A stretch of DNA of 64,000 nt from Panorpa germanica (lineage: Eukaryota > Arthropoda > Insecta > Mecoptera > Panorpidae). The stretch spans positions 13,020,001 through 13,084,000 of the forward strand of contig OY783216.1 of NCBI GenBank assembly GCA_963678705.1, written 5' to 3'. Of this stretch, positions 1 to 11,677 are shown in pieces. The notes under the pieces are model-generated. The model did no database searches. It saw only the letters and a list, made by a program, of their open reading frames with translations, and was not told the DNA's origin. The translations under genes and the position numbers were made by a program. Positions within the stretch are counted from its first letter, which is position 1. The number at the start of each line of letters is the position of its first letter.

Positions 1-609
1 CGAGATTAATGATTTTACAAAAATTTCCACTTATGCTATTTTTCAAAACTCTAACTTTATTTTGCACATATTGAAGTGTATAATTTTGTTTTAAAGTTAC
101 CAGTTTACTACAAAATAGCGGCGACAGAGCCTATCTAGAAAACCATTTTTCATGTAAAGTATAAGACTTCATTTTCTCAAAGGCATAAAAACGTTTGGCG
201 GAAGTTAAGGGTCTGACAATAGGGAATGTCTGTAAATACATTTTTAACCACATATTACACTATTCATTCTTTAAATTTCAACATTGATAAAACGACGTAG
301 GGCTGGAGGAATTTGGATCTTAGAAAAAAAAATTTAAATAATTTTGATTGAAAAAAAAAACACGTTTTGCAAAGTGGGACACTAATATTTACAACTACTT
401 AACAATTTTTTTAAAAACTACTATACAATATTATTTACAAACTCATTTATAATATAAGAGTTTACTCCCTTCAATAATTAAAACAATAAGCGAGTTTATT
501 ATTTTAATTTCAAAATAGAGTTAAATATGAAATGAAATTCAAATTATTATTTAGGATTCAAATCATTTACGCGAAAAAGACGTCGCATTGCGACGGAGAT
601 AAGCTCTAG
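1..609 (+). repeat. Tandem repeat unit A, right-hand end
   Basis: This non-coding stretch is the last 0.6 kb of a long unit that recurs at about 31785-32391, 38690-39544 and (without its terminus) 46660-46880. Shared landmarks in order are a run matching 'gattttacaaaaattt', 'actacaaaatagcggcgac', 'ggtctgacaatag' and the hairpin terminus. No gene is visible. The rest of unit A lies left of the window. The sequence after its end (610-639, 3680-3767) also matches what follows units B and C. Confidence 0.8.
582..609 (+). other. Helitron-type 3' terminus of unit A
   Basis: A short perfect hairpin, GTCGCATTGCGAC (582-594), is followed 11 bases later by CTAG (606-609) and then T. A hairpin about 10-12 bases ahead of a terminal CTRR inserted before T is the known signature of Helitron 3' ends. 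Units B and C have the same hairpin with a decayed tetranucleotide. Confidence 0.6.
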
Positions 610-689
610 TTTTATGATATATTATAAAAAATACATTATTATTAATTGTTTATTGTTCGCCTTTCGGCTTTACAATCTACATTCTTAAT

Positions 690-3061
690 ACATTTCATAT
701 ACTTTAAATTACAATTAAATTTACATTATTCTTTACCAGCTTATTTATTCTCCTGTTTTTTCTTTCCTTATTACTATTTCCGCCATCCACCTCTTTCCTT
801 CACTGCCTCCCTTTAATAGCAGGCCAATATTCCTTTCGCTCGCTACTTTTTCCTTACACTCAAACTTAATGTGCTCCAGTGTTTCGTCCTTTGCTTCGCA
901 CATTCTACACTTTCTTTCTTCACACTTTTCCTAGTATTTGTTTCCTTTTTCCTCATTTCCCAATCTAAACCTTGCTGTTCTTCTTATGTGTTTTATGTCT
1001 TTTTCTATAAGGTACTGTAGCAAATTATTTTCCACTAACCTTTTATATCTTTTATTGTAGTTACTTTTTTCTATTTTTCCCATTCTCTCCTGCTGTTGTA
1101 TCTCCTTATACACTCTCCTTAGATTCTCTTCCACACTTGCGCCACCTTCTCTTCTCCTCTCTGTCCCCTCGATCGCCATTCCATTCCTTTCAAAGTACTC
1201 CTTTCTCTTTTTTGAACCTCCTTCCCCCATTCTTTATGCTATCCTCTCTTATTTTCTTTAAAATTTTGCTTTGCGCTCTGTTCAATTTCTCCTTGTATTT
1301 TACTGCTCTTTCCCCTGTTTTAATTCGTATCATATCCCTTTTTAGCTCCTTTATCACCATGTATCCTGGCGTGCACCTGTCCAGCCCTAGTAACCATTTA
1401 TAATATCTCACCTGTATTCTTTCCAACTTTTCTTGTTCCTTCCACCCCCAAACCTCTGCTCCATACAACATCATACTGGCTATCAGTCTATCAATCATCC
1501 ATATTCTCTTTTTTATGTCCCCCCCAAATACCTTTTTCTCTAGTCCCTATACTCGTCGCCTTGCTAGCTCTGCCTTCTTTGCCACCTCCCTTATCTGAGA
1601 CTCTTCTCCATTGTCCTTTTTAAAAGTGTAGCCCAGATATTTAAATTCTTTTACTTCCTCAATGTCCTCTGTCTTGTATTTCCACCTTTTATGTCTTGTT
1701 TTTCCTCCCCCTTTTTTGAATACCATAATTTTTGTCTTTTCCACATTTAACTCTAGTCCTTTCCTGTCTATATATCTCTATAGCCGGTGTGCCATCTCCT
1801 GCAGCTCTCCTTCCGTTTTTGCCAACAGGACTATATCGTCAGCGTATGCTAAACTCCATGTCTTGTAGTGTCTTCCTATTAGCACCCCCATATCTTGTCC
1901 TCTTTCCATTACCCCCTCCAAGTCAGCTGTATTTATCACAAATAAAATGGGGCTCATAGGACAACCTTGCCTCAACCCCTTATCTGTCCAGAATTCTTCT
2001 GATTCTTCACCCCCAACTCTTATTCTCATTCTTGTTTCTTCGTAAATTTCTTCAATACATTCTATTATATTCTCATCAATTTTTTTCTTTCTCATGTACT
2101 TCCACAATTTCTGTCTCTTTACCATGTCAAACGCCGCTTTAAGGTCGATGAACATTGCATATATCTGTCCTCCTTTTTCCCTTAGCTCTTTTTCAACTAC
2201 ATGGTTCAATGCGTATATATTGTCTAAAGTCCCTCGTCCCTTTCTAAAGCCTGCTTGTGTCTCGTGAAGTATTTCCTTTACTTTTACCTCTTCTTCCAGT
2301 CTTTCTCTCACAATCCCTGCATAAACCCTGTATTCAGTAGTGTAATATCCCTATAATTTTTGGCTTCATGCCTATTTCCTTTTCTATATATCGGCGTTAT
2401 TACCACTTCTCTCCAGCTGTCTGGCAGATTTTCTTCTTTCCATATCTTATTCATCGCTGTCAGTAATCCTTTTCTATCCTTTCTTGCCCAGCTTTCCACG
2501 CCTCGTTCTTTAGTCCATCTCTACTTGGTGCTTTCTTTTCCTTGACTTTTTGAATTTGTGTTTTTAGTTCATTTAGTTCTATTTCGTTCACTTTCTTCTT
2601 CTCTTTTATCCCCTTCTTTGTATTCTCGTTTCTTTTTTTTCCTCCTAGTACTCCTATAAAGTGTTTCGTCTACTCTTCCATTTTAATTCCTTGCTTGGCT
2701 CTTTTCTTCGCTTTTTCTCTCTATTTATGTAATCCCATGCCTGCCTCTACGCTGTTATCTCTCTAATTTCTTTTTCTATTCCTATTTTGAACTCATTCTT
2801 TTTATCTTTTATCTTATCGTTATATTCCCTTTGCTTCTTCTTGAAGTCTTCTTTACTTGATTCTCCTTTCTTCCATCTCTTTAGTTCCCTTTTTACCTCT
2901 TTTTTCCATTCTTTACATTCTTTATCCCACCATTTGATTTCTCCCGCTCTATCAGATGTTCTCCACCTTTTACCTTGGGTTGCTTTCTTCATCCTCTCTT
3001 CATTTTCCTCCATCTTCTCCGTTTCTCCTTCTTCCTCGTATCTTCGTTCTAATTCCTCCAT
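690..3061 (-). pseudogene. LINE reverse transcriptase and C-terminal region
   Basis: Reading leftwards, a lysine/glutamate-rich linker (3061-2747) leads into the RT palm, with a SWREVVITPIYRKGNR-like block near 2400-2440, a FIDLKAAFD motif near 2120-2160, LRQGCPMSP near 1960 and the catalytic YADD at 1846-1835. A thumb region follows (1744-1190), then CRMC-X7-H-X4-C at about 915-860. RT copies the element RNA at the nicked target. Stops and frame changes (for example at 2308, 1778, 1547 and 1190) split it into at least five open pieces, so it is dead. The YADD residues are intact. Confidence 0.85.
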
Positions 3062-3114
3062 AAACTTCTTCCTTCCTTCCTCCGTCCAAACGCTGCCCTC
3101 TTTCCATTCGTTTC

Positions 3115-3667
3115 CCTTTCTTTCACCTCTCCTCGCCTATAACTCCACCACCAGCGGTAGGTGATCCCAGTCCACCCTCTCTTCCACTTTCATTCTTTCT
3201 ACCTTCTGTTCTCCTCCCAGCGTTGTCACCACGTAGTCGATTACTTTATTCCCTGTGCTTCCCACATAGGTATATTCTCCTCCTTTATCTCCTTCCTTGT
3301 TTCCAATTTAGTACTATCCATCCTTGTTCTTCTAGCATTTTTATTATTTTTTTTCCCTGGCATTTATTGTTTTGTCTTTTGTTGTTCTTTTCTTTTTACT
3401 ATTCTCCCATATTTCGTCCACCTCCTCCAACTCCCCAATTCTCACGTTGAAATCCCCTCCAATTAATAGGTTTTCCTGTTTCTCATCCTTAATTATTTCT
3501 TATATTTTTTTCATTGTTTCTTTTATATTACCTTTACTGTATATTGGTACTATTTCCTATGTCTCTTCTTCCAGTTTTATCGTCCTCCTTACTGCTGATT
3601 TTCTTCTGTCTGGTACCTCTTCCTCTTTTAGCTCCCTACGTACACCCATTATAATTCCATTCCAATT
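3115..3667 (-). pseudogene. LINE endonuclease domain, N-terminally truncated
   Basis: Read on the minus strand, the block has the APE endonuclease core GGDFNVRIGELEEVDEIW near 3405-3465 and the closing DHLPLVVEL near 3135-3165. The usual S of the terminal SDH triad is replaced by W. This domain nicks the target DNA to prime reverse transcription. The N-terminal third with the first catalytic Asn/Glu residues lies beyond the truncation, and stops interrupt the frame. It belongs to the same element as the reverse transcriptase just downstream. Confidence 0.75.
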
Positions 3668-3765
3668 AAAATACATTATAATATTATTTAAAAACAATTA
3701 AAATACTCTTTATTTAAATAAGTATATTAATAAATTAAAAGATTTTTGGTAGCTTGTTCAGATAC

Positions 3766-3767
<2 letters not shown>

Positions 3768-3833
<66 letters not shown>
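3768..3833. repeat. (TA)n microsatellite, left half of a split tract
   Basis: About 33 TA dinucleotides directly abut the left edge of the Gypsy element. A matching tract lies at its right edge (28773-28880), so the two are the halves of one tract in the parent repeat unit. Confidence 0.95.
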
Positions 3834-3837
<4 letters not shown>

Positions 3838-5097
3838 GGATATAATTTAGGATTAGATATAATTAGTTTGTAAGAAATAATAATTATAAAAAACTCTATA
3901 AAATAGGATAGGAACATTGCTAATATTAAGTTATATTCAAATGTTACCAGCTCTGTTTTGAAACGATTTGTGGACCCCGTTCACTTAACAAGTCGCTCTC
4001 TACGACATGCGTAATGCATGGTTAGCGCGAGAGATTGTTAAAATGGCGATAGTAGGAACATACACAGTTTGTATGGCAGTCATTGGTAAATTCGGGAAAT
4101 GTGGTATTAACTAGTTGTTAACAACATTAAGAATTAGAATCTGTTTAACAATATTACTAGTTGTAATATTTGTTGTTTGATAATTGTTTGGGGAGTTTAG
4201 ACCTTATAGAGATCTAAAGGCTGGCTAGGGCGTATCTGCGATCTGTCGGCGGTATCCAAGTTCTCGACCGGCAAATGTCGCTCAGTTCCTTTCAATAGCT
4301 TAGGGTGCGCACAATTTATTATAAAGGACCTTTTTGTTATTAACTAATTAATAACAATTTTTTATTTATATCAAAAGACACAGCAAAACATCAGAACTTT
4401 TTTAGATTGCATTTATTTTAAAACTACACTATTGAATTACATATAAATTGATTAAATATATTAATTGATAAAAATACTAGTTACGACACTAAGTAAATGT
4501 AACTCGCGGTTTTAGTTATGTATAATAATATGTGTAATTATTATTTTCTGTTTATGCACCAAAAGATTAATGCGTGCGTTCCGTTCCAGTTTTTAGTTAA
4601 TAAGAATGAATCCAAAACATTTACGTAGTGTGGACCCTAGGGAAGTGACTCATATAAACAAAGGATGCTTACATAAGCAGTACTATGGTTGCCCAAGGCG
4701 GCAGTATATATAAAAACAAATACGCATAAAATATAAATGAATTAAAACAAAGAAATCTTAAAACTAACAATAATAAAAAATAAAGGCAAGATATTAATAT
4801 ATAAATATGAATATTGCATGCATTTATGAACAATAATATTGTTGTGAACTATTTTTATATATGTGAGTTATTTTTGTAATATAATTTCTTTGAGAAATAA
4901 TTAATTAAACTATTATTAAATTCAGTTATGTGTTAACTTTATTTTTAATAAGCTAAATTTTAAATGGCTCAACTAAGGATTAAAATAACATCAAAACAGC
5001 TAAAACCACAGCTGGTAATCTAGCTTTCACAAACTAAGGTGTAAGGTAGACCCACAATTGGAAACGTCAACCAGGATAGGTTTATTGTCACCTCACA
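3834..5097 (+). repeat. 5' LTR of the Gypsy element, containing a solo LTR
   Basis: Aligned with 28154-28767, the left LTR matches from TGTAGGATATAA to TCACCTCACA except for a 648-bp insertion and a 5-bp duplication at 4180-4837. Without these it is 611 bp against 614 bp. LTRs carry the promoter and polyadenylation signal of the element; no TATA or start site was assigned. Confidence 0.9.
4185..4832. mobile_element. Solo LTR inserted in the Gypsy 5' LTR
   Basis: The insert begins TGTTTGGGGAG, ends TTATGAACA (TG...CA boundaries) and is flanked by the 5-bp direct repeat ATAAT (4180-4184 and 4833-4837). The empty site is seen in the 3' LTR as TTGATAATATTGTTG near 28500. It has no coding capacity. 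This is the classic result of recombination between the two LTRs of a full element. No other copy of this LTR was seen in the window, so its family is unknown. Confidence 0.85.
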
Positions 5098-5478
5098 CTT
5101 GAGAACTCAACCGGGATAAAGAAAAAACCAAGTTTATTCCGTCAAGAATATTCTTAACCTTTGAACCAGAACTATTGACCAACAGATAAGGAAACCTAGT
5201 TTATTCAGTCAAGAATACTATTAACTTCCAGGTGCGCACAATTTACTCGTCAAAGTAATTGCACTTCAATCTGTAGCAGTGACAAATAAAACAATGATAA
5301 AGGAAAAACTAAATATATTCCGTCAAGAATTCTCTTAACCTTTGAACCAGAACTATTGACCAACGGATAAGAAAACCGAGTTTATTCAGTCAAGAATACT
5401 CTTAACTTCCAGGTGCGTACAATTTACTCGTTAAAGTAATTGCACTTCAATCTGTTAGCAGTGATAAATAAAACAATG
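5098..5478 (+). repeat. Gypsy leader with a duplicated ~181-bp block
   Basis: Between the LTR and gag lies an untranslated leader made of two direct copies with a period of 181 bp; CCGTCAAGAAT begins at 5139 and again at 5320. Both copies end in a run like 'aataaaacaatgat', so the gag start region is also duplicated. No primer-binding site was matched to a tRNA. Confidence 0.75.
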
Positions 5479-6273
5479 ATGGATTAATTAAACAACTTAT
5501 CAGTAGCAGAATTACGTCAAGAACTTAGCTTCGTTGGATTGAGTCAACGTGGAAATCGTGCTGAATTATTAAAGAGAATGAACCCGTATAATAGCAAAAT
5601 TGGAGAACAGAATAGCAGGTCTGTAAACAATGAAACAGTCAATAAAACTAATTATACGTTTTTAGATTTAGAATTGGCTTTACCTAAATATGATGGACTT
5701 AAAAATGTCAAATTATGGATCAAACAATTTGATGATTTCTGTGACCAGGCGGAAATATATACAAATTACAGATATTTGTATGCCAGGAGATTGTTAACTG
5801 ATACAGCAAAACAATTTGTTAATTTTGAAACCAGGATAATAAACTGGGATACATTTAAATCGTATTTAATCGATAAGTTTGACACGAGTTTAAATAGTGC
5901 ACAGGTTCACAAAATGCTTCAACAAAGGTTTAAGAAACCAGATGAAACTTTTCGTCAATATGTGTATGATATTTTAGACATAGCTCGACAAGCAGATGTC
6001 GAAGAAGCAGCTATTATTAATTATATCATAGCAGGTATTCGTGACAGTACAGCTAATAAAGTGATACTGTATGAAGCTAAGAATATTGCACAACTTAGAC
6101 GTAAGCTTGAACAATATGAAAAAATAAAAATGGATAGTCAGGACTATGATAGAAAATTAAGATCAGGTACCAAAACAAAAACTGAGACAACAGATGAGAA
6201 GATTAAATGTTTTAGTTGTGGTTCGTTATCACACTCATCTAAAGTGTGTCCAAAAAAAAAACAAGGGCTATAA
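5479..6273 (+). pseudogene. gag: Gypsy gag with an N-terminal SAP-like motif
   Basis: Gag forms the particle and packages RNA. The likely start is the ATG at 5479 (preceded by another at 5476), but the third codon is TAA. The frame then stays open to 6273. Right after the stop, residues resembling a SAP helix-turn-helix (SVAELRQEL..VGLSQRGNRAELLKRM) appear; SAP motifs bind DNA. The middle is a typical retrotransposon capsid region (WIKQFDDFCDQ; FRQYVYDILDIARQA). It ends in a CCHC knuckle, CFSCGSLSHSSKVCP (C-X2-C-X4-H-X4-C). The run of nine A near 6251-6260 appears to cause a frameshift before the second knuckle. Confidence 0.85.
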
Positions 6274-7125
6274 ATGTTTTACTTGTGGTAATCATGGACA
6301 TGTTAGTCGAAACTCTAAAACTAAAATAAATACTATTAAATCGGAGCATAATGTTATGAAAGTAAAAATGATAAAATCAATTTGTGTTAATAAAAGCAGT
6401 AATGTAAACGCTTTATTAGATGCTGGTAGTGATTTATCAGCAGTGCGCGAAGACTATTTTAAAACATTAAAGAATGGTAAATTATATGACTCTGTTATAA
6501 CAATACGAGGTTTGTTAAACTCTTGAGTAAATTCTTTAGGTAGAATAAAATTGGACATTGAAATTGATTCAGAACATTACGCTAGTTATTTTGAAGTGTT
6601 ACCATCACAGGCGATGCATATGAACATGGTGATAGGTTTGGACATTATAGCTAACGCTAGAGTGATTATTGATAACACAGGTGTTAAATTTCATAAACCT
6701 TATAACGATAAAGATGAAAATGAAAGTGAAGTTAAACAATTAATGACATTAAAAATAGACAATGGTGATAAAGAAAGTAAACTAGACTTATCTCATTTAA
6801 ACGATAAAAATGTTGTTAATAAAATACACGAGTTAGTGGACAATGACAAACGAAAAGAGTTACTCAACTCTAAAAGTGAAAAGATAATTAAATTAAAAAA
6901 TGATACTCCCATATTTTCTAGGCCACTTAAACTACCACCTGCAGATCGACTAGATGTTCAAGAGCAGCTGGATGAGGGGTTAGAAAAGAATGTCATACAG
7001 GCAGCCCAGGAAATGATCGACCTAGGTTATGTAATTAAACAAGGCACTGTTCGTCTCTCTAAGTATAAAGTCAAAGCCGTCAAGCATTTTCCGATGCCGA
7101 AGAAGACGATACAAGTAAAGAATTA
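6240..7125 (+). pseudogene. pol: Gypsy gag end, protease and collapsed reverse transcriptase
   Basis: In the +2 frame a second zinc knuckle appears (KCFTCGNHGHVSRNS), with Ser in place of its last Cys. An aspartic protease follows with LLDAGSD at about 6416, where the family has D-T/S-G; Thr is replaced by Ala. A TGA at 6524-6526 breaks the frame. The start of RT is present (PIFSRPLKLPPADRL, near 6905), then the sequence jumps in frame to the end of RT (LGYVIKQGTVRLSKYKVKAVKHFPMPK). The catalytic YXDD palm and all RNase H are missing. This is an internal deletion derivative that could not reverse transcribe itself. Confidence 0.8.
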
Positions 7126-7496
7126 TGCAGGAAAGTATATAATAGAAAATAAATTAATAAACAGGTTAAAAGACGATCAAAAGCTGTTAGTAGTACCAAG
7201 TAACATGCAAGCAGAAATAATACATAAAGCACAGGACATAGGACATTGTGGCTTGAATAAATGTCAAGAACTAATTAACAGAGAATTTTGGATCAATGAT
7301 TTAGCTAAAAAGATTAAAAACTGTATAGATATTTGCATAGAATGTATACTAGCAACCAGAAAAGTAGGTAAAGTAGAAGGATACTTAAACTCTATACCTA
7401 AGGTAGGTTTACCTTTAGACACATGGTATATAGACTATTTGGGACCTTTACAAACAAAAAGAAAAAAGGATAAACATATTCTCGTTATAGTAGATG
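7126..7496 (+). pseudogene. pol: Gypsy integrase, N-terminal half (cut by BEL insertion)
   Basis: Integrase joins the cDNA to host DNA. This half has the HHCC zinc-binding region (HKAQDIGHCGLNKC..CIDICIEC) and the first catalytic Asp in LDTWYIDYLGPL near 7418-7450. The reading frame runs to VIVD at 7496 and is then replaced by the BEL LTR. It continues at 27427. Confidence 0.9.
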
Positions 7497-9861
7497 TGTA
7501 CGCGATGATGTTCGTGACTTTTTAAAGCACTGAAGTTTTAGTTGATTATGGTTCGATTGAAATGGACTGTATATTTTAGTAAACTATAATAATATTGAAT
7601 TTGAATAATGTAATCTAATCTAAAGTTACAATTTATATAACTTAAGAAATAATAAGGTTTACTTAATATTAGGGAAAATAAAGTGTTCACAATAACAAAG
7701 TACGAAAGATTATTAATCCAAAAATAAATGTGAGAATTTTTAGTTTTCACCAAACCAAGATTTCACTTAATACAAATACGAAATATGTTTTAATTTAACA
7801 ATAAATATGCGATTTTTAAGTTATCACTAAATCAAGACTTTACTTAGTACAAATTCAAAAATTGTTTTACTTTAACAATTACTATGCGATGTTTATGGTT
7901 TTCATTAATTAAATATTTTACTTAATGTAAGTACGAAAATTGTTTTATTTCAACAATGAATATGCGAATTTTTAGTTTCACTGAACCAATACTTTACTTA
8001 ATACAAGTACGAGAATTGTTTTATTTACACCCAAACACACAAAACAAACAACGAGCTGGCAGACGCCACAACCAGACAAAATAGATTCAATTCTTAATTA
8101 ATACAAGTACGCAATTGTTTTATTTCAACAATGAATATGCGATTTTTATGATTTTCATTAACCACTAATTTACTTATAACAAGTACAAAAATTGTGTTAT
8201 TTCAACAATGAATATGCGAATTTTATGGTTTTCATTAACCAATAATGTACTTAATTCAAGTACGAAAATTGTGTTATTACAACAAATGAAGATACGATTT
8301 CTAGTTGTCACTAAACCAATACTTTACTTAATACAAGTACGAAAATTGTTTTAATCACAGCCAAACACACAAAACAAACAACGAGCTGGTAGACACCACA
8401 ACCAGACAAAATAGATATAAATCTTATTTAATACTAATACGAAAATTTGTTTTATTTCAACAGTAAATATGTAAATTTTTATATTTATCACTAAACCAAA
8501 ACTTTAATTATTATAAATATGAAAATTGTTTTAATTACAGCCAAACATACAAAACAAACAAGGAACTGGTAGACACCACAACTAGACAAAATAGATATAA
8601 ATCTTATTTAATACTAATACGAAAATTTGTTTTATTTCAACATTAAATATGTGAATTTTTATATTTATTACTAAACTAAACTTTAATTAATATAAATACG
8701 AAATATGTTTTAATCACAGCCAAACACACAAAACAAGCAACGAACTGGTAGACACCACAACCAGACAAAATAGATTCAAATCTTATTTAATACTAATACG
8801 AAAATTTGTTTTATTTCAATATTAAATATGTGACTTTTTTATATTATCACTAAACCAAAACTTTAATGAATATAAATACAAAAAATTGTTTTAATCACAG
8901 CCCAACACACAAAACAAACAACGAGCTGGTAGACACCACAACCTGACAAAATAAATTCAAATCTTATTTAATACTAATACGAAAATTTGTTTTATTTCAA
9001 AATTAAATATGTGATTTTTTTATATTTATCACTAAACAAAAACTTTAATTAATATAAATACAAAAACTGTTTTAATCACAGCCAAACACACAAAACAAGC
9101 AACGAGCTGGCAGACACCACAACCAGACAATATAGATTTAAATCTTACCTAATACTAATACGAAAATTTGTTTTATTTCAACAGTAAATATGTAATTTTT
9201 TATAATTATCACTAAACCAAAACTTTAATCAATATAAATACGAAAATTGTTTTAATCACAGCCAAACACACAAAACAAACAACGAGCTAGTAGACACCAC
9301 AACCAGACAAAATAGATTTAAATCTTATTTAATACTTATTCGAAAATTTGTTTTATTTCAACAGTAAATATGTAAATTTTTATATTTATCGCTAAACCAA
9401 AACTTTAATTAATATAAATACGAAAATGGTTTTAATCACAGCCAAACACACAAAACAAGCAACGAGCTGGCAGACACCACAGCCAGACAAAATAGATTTA
9501 AATCTTACTTAATACTAATACGAAAATTAAAACAACCACATAACAATAAACAAAAAACCATGAACTATCAACAAAAAAAAGTCTACAATCTATTTTTTTA
9601 ATAAAACAGAAGGGGGTAAAATAATTTGAATATAGCCAATGTATACACATGACCGAGTATTTTGTTTGTGAGAACTATTAATTAATGAAAAAAATTCTAT
9701 TCAAGAATTTGAAACAATTGTATTATTTAATATATATTTTTTCTTTATAAAAAAATAATTTCATTAAATTGATTATTTTATATATTTAGTTTATTTATTT
9801 TATTTATAATTTTTATTTTAAATTTTTTTTTTCTTCGGTATTTCGAATTTGATACTTAACA
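7497..9861 (-). repeat. BEL 3' LTR (2365 bp)
   Basis: It matches 20968-27420 at both ends: TGTACRCGATGATGTT at the left and GGTATTTCGAAKTTGATACTTAACA at the right. Most of the middle is a tandem array of about eight divergent 178-bp units preceded by shorter ~82-bp units. It is 4.1 kb shorter than its partner LTR, although LTRs are made identical at insertion. Confidence 0.9.
8026..9528. repeat. Minisatellite in BEL 3' LTR, about 8 units of ~180 bp
   Basis: Each unit carries the core 'cagccaaacacacaaaac' followed by 'agacaccacaaccagac' and two copies of 'aatacgaaaatt'. Cores occur near 8030, 8358, 8540, 8718, 8899, 9080, 9259 and 9440. Units differ from each other more than those of the 5' LTR array. 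Confidence 0.9.
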
Positions 9862-9880
9862 TAACCCCCCGACTATTTTG
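9862..9880 (-). promoter_or_regulatory. BEL polypurine tract
   Basis: On the minus strand a G6 run (9870-9865) followed by TTA directly precedes the 3' LTR start TGTTAAG. This is where plus-strand DNA synthesis would be primed. Confidence 0.6.
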
Positions 9881-9939
9881 GCTATATGCGAAAATATAAT
9901 TTGAAGTATATATTATGCAAGAATTTTAAAATTTAATTT

Positions 9940-11511
9940 GATTAGCTTCGATACTGGTCGTTTATAAATGCCATGAGCGGTTTTTAATGTAACAAGACGA
10001 ACAAGACCGTCAGGACCTGGATGAGTTTCCTGGACACGTGTCAATGGCCATTCGAATGGTGAAATATTATTATCCTTTATTCATACAAGGTCATCCAGTT
10101 TTAAATTGTCAGAGACGGATTGCCATTTGTGTCGTTGGTGTAGAGTATTGAGATATTCTCGGATCCATCTATTTGCAAAATCCTGTCTAATTTGTTTGAT
10201 TAATTCCCAACGCTGTAAATGATTTGGGTTTCTATTTAACAGAGTTTCCTCAGGAGGAAGACATAATGACGAACCAATAAGAAAGTGGCTAGGAGATAAG
10301 GGATGTGGATCATCTGGTGATGCAGGCAAATGTACTAAAGGGCGACTGTTTAACTTTTAACTCCACTTTCCCAGAGTCCACGAAAATTTGGACTGTGAGG
10401 AGGGTTAAAATGCCATTTAACCCCTCTAATAGTGATCCCGTCTAATGTAGACATAATTTGCACACATGTTTTGACTTCTTTTAAATGTCGGTTTGCACCA
10501 ATGAAAACTGTGCCGCAATCAGTATAAATATCAGAGCATAGACCTCGTCGTGCTGTAAACCGATCGAAGGATGCGAGAAATGAGTCAGTAGAGATTCCGG
10601 AAGTAACTTCGAGGTGAACAGCCTTTGTGGACATACATATAAAAAGACACAAATATGCTTTTAATATACGAGCATTTCGGATGCGAGATTCTATAATGGA
10701 AAAGGGTCCAGCAAAATCAATACCAACATCTAAAAATGGTCGATGGTATGTGACTCTCGCAGCTGGTAAGTCACCCATGAGAGGAGTAGATGTAGTTGCT
10801 CGTCATTTTGTGCAAATAGTGCATAGTCGTAAGACTTGTCGAATTTTACTTCTGGCGGATATTATCCAGAATTGAGATCGTAAAAGATAATGTAACGTAT
10901 TGGACCCCACATGTAAGTATAGTTTATGATAATGTAATATTAGTAAGTTTGTTAAGTGGTTATTCTTTGGCAATAAATATGGGTGTTTTGCTGCAGATGT
11001 TAGATCTGAGTGCTTGAGACGTCCGCCGACAACTAAGAGTTTATTGTGATCAAGACATGAAGATAGAGATATTAATATGGTGCGGGATTGACGACCGAGT
11101 TTGATATTCCTAATATCATCACTGAAATGTTTTTGTTGCACTAAGCGAATAATAAATATCTCTGCGGTACGTAATTCTATAAATGTTGGTTGACCAACGG
11201 CGACGTTAACATGACCTGGCATTATCAGTGACTTTAAACTCTTACAGTAAGCTATAATACGAAGTAATTTACAATAATTTGATAGGCTTTCTAGTAGAGT
11301 TAAGAATGCATTTGATGCAAGTTTGTCCGTACACAGATTTGAACTGATTTTTACTTGTTTAAGCTCAGGCAATGTTAGTTCGGTATTATGTTGTCCAACA
11401 AAGTTCGGCCAGTTTGATATCGGTTGTGTTAACCATGTAGGGCCAGAAAACCAGAATTTATGCGCTAGAAATTCTGACGTAAATGCACCTCGACTACAAA
11501 TGTTAGCTGGG
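9940..11511 (-). pseudogene. pol: BEL/Pao pol: end of RNase H region, integrase
   Basis: Downstream of the LINE insertion the minus-strand frame continues ICSRG at about 11500. The integrase zinc-binding part follows (HLTNLLILHYHKLYLHVG..LCTICTK, ~11010-10803), then the catalytic core with DVGIDFAGPF (~10730), YTDCGTVFIGA (~10530) and LWESGVKS (~10360), so D, D and E are present. The C-terminal part has SPSHFLIGSSLCLPPEE (~10290) and RHKWQ (~10130). One stop (10801-10803) and a frameshift near 10340 disable it. Homology to BEL/Pao integrases is clear from motif order. Confidence 0.9.
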
Positions 11512-11677
11512 GAGTTTTATTGAGTTATTAAAGCAGTGCGGACGTTTTTGTTCATTGATCAAATATTCAGTAAAACGAAAAATACAAAAAACTATTGTGT
11601 ATTTAAGTTGTTATAAATTTTACATCAATTTTGAAAATATTTTAGAATAAAGTGTTAAAAAGAATTTTGTGTGTGTA

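Larger units (their letters stand above)
640..3667 (-). mobile_element. 5'-truncated non-LTR retrotransposon (LINE), clade uncertain
   Basis: The element lies on the minus strand, with its 3' end at 640 and its truncated 5' end at 3667. It is flanked by the direct repeat AAAATACATTAT (628-639 and 3668-3679), and the flanks rejoin to the sequence seen after units B and C. In coding order it holds part of an APE-type endonuclease, a charged linker, a reverse transcriptase and a C-terminal C-X2-C-X7-H-X4-C zinc motif. No RNase H is seen. Coding-strand purine richness is extreme, so the plus strand reads as C/T. The same family recurs as a short 3' fragment at 15141-15631. CR1-like or I/Jockey-group affiliation was not settled. 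Confidence 0.9.

Noticed and set aside
2787-3701. Plus-strand Ser/Phe-rich open frames
   Set aside because: They are shadows of the purine-rich LINE coding region on the minus strand.
3735-3917. Open frame of alternating Tyr and Ile
   Set aside because: It is a translation of the (TA)n tract. The same applies to frames at 28690-29028, 28758-28988, 32508-32705 and 36167-36379.
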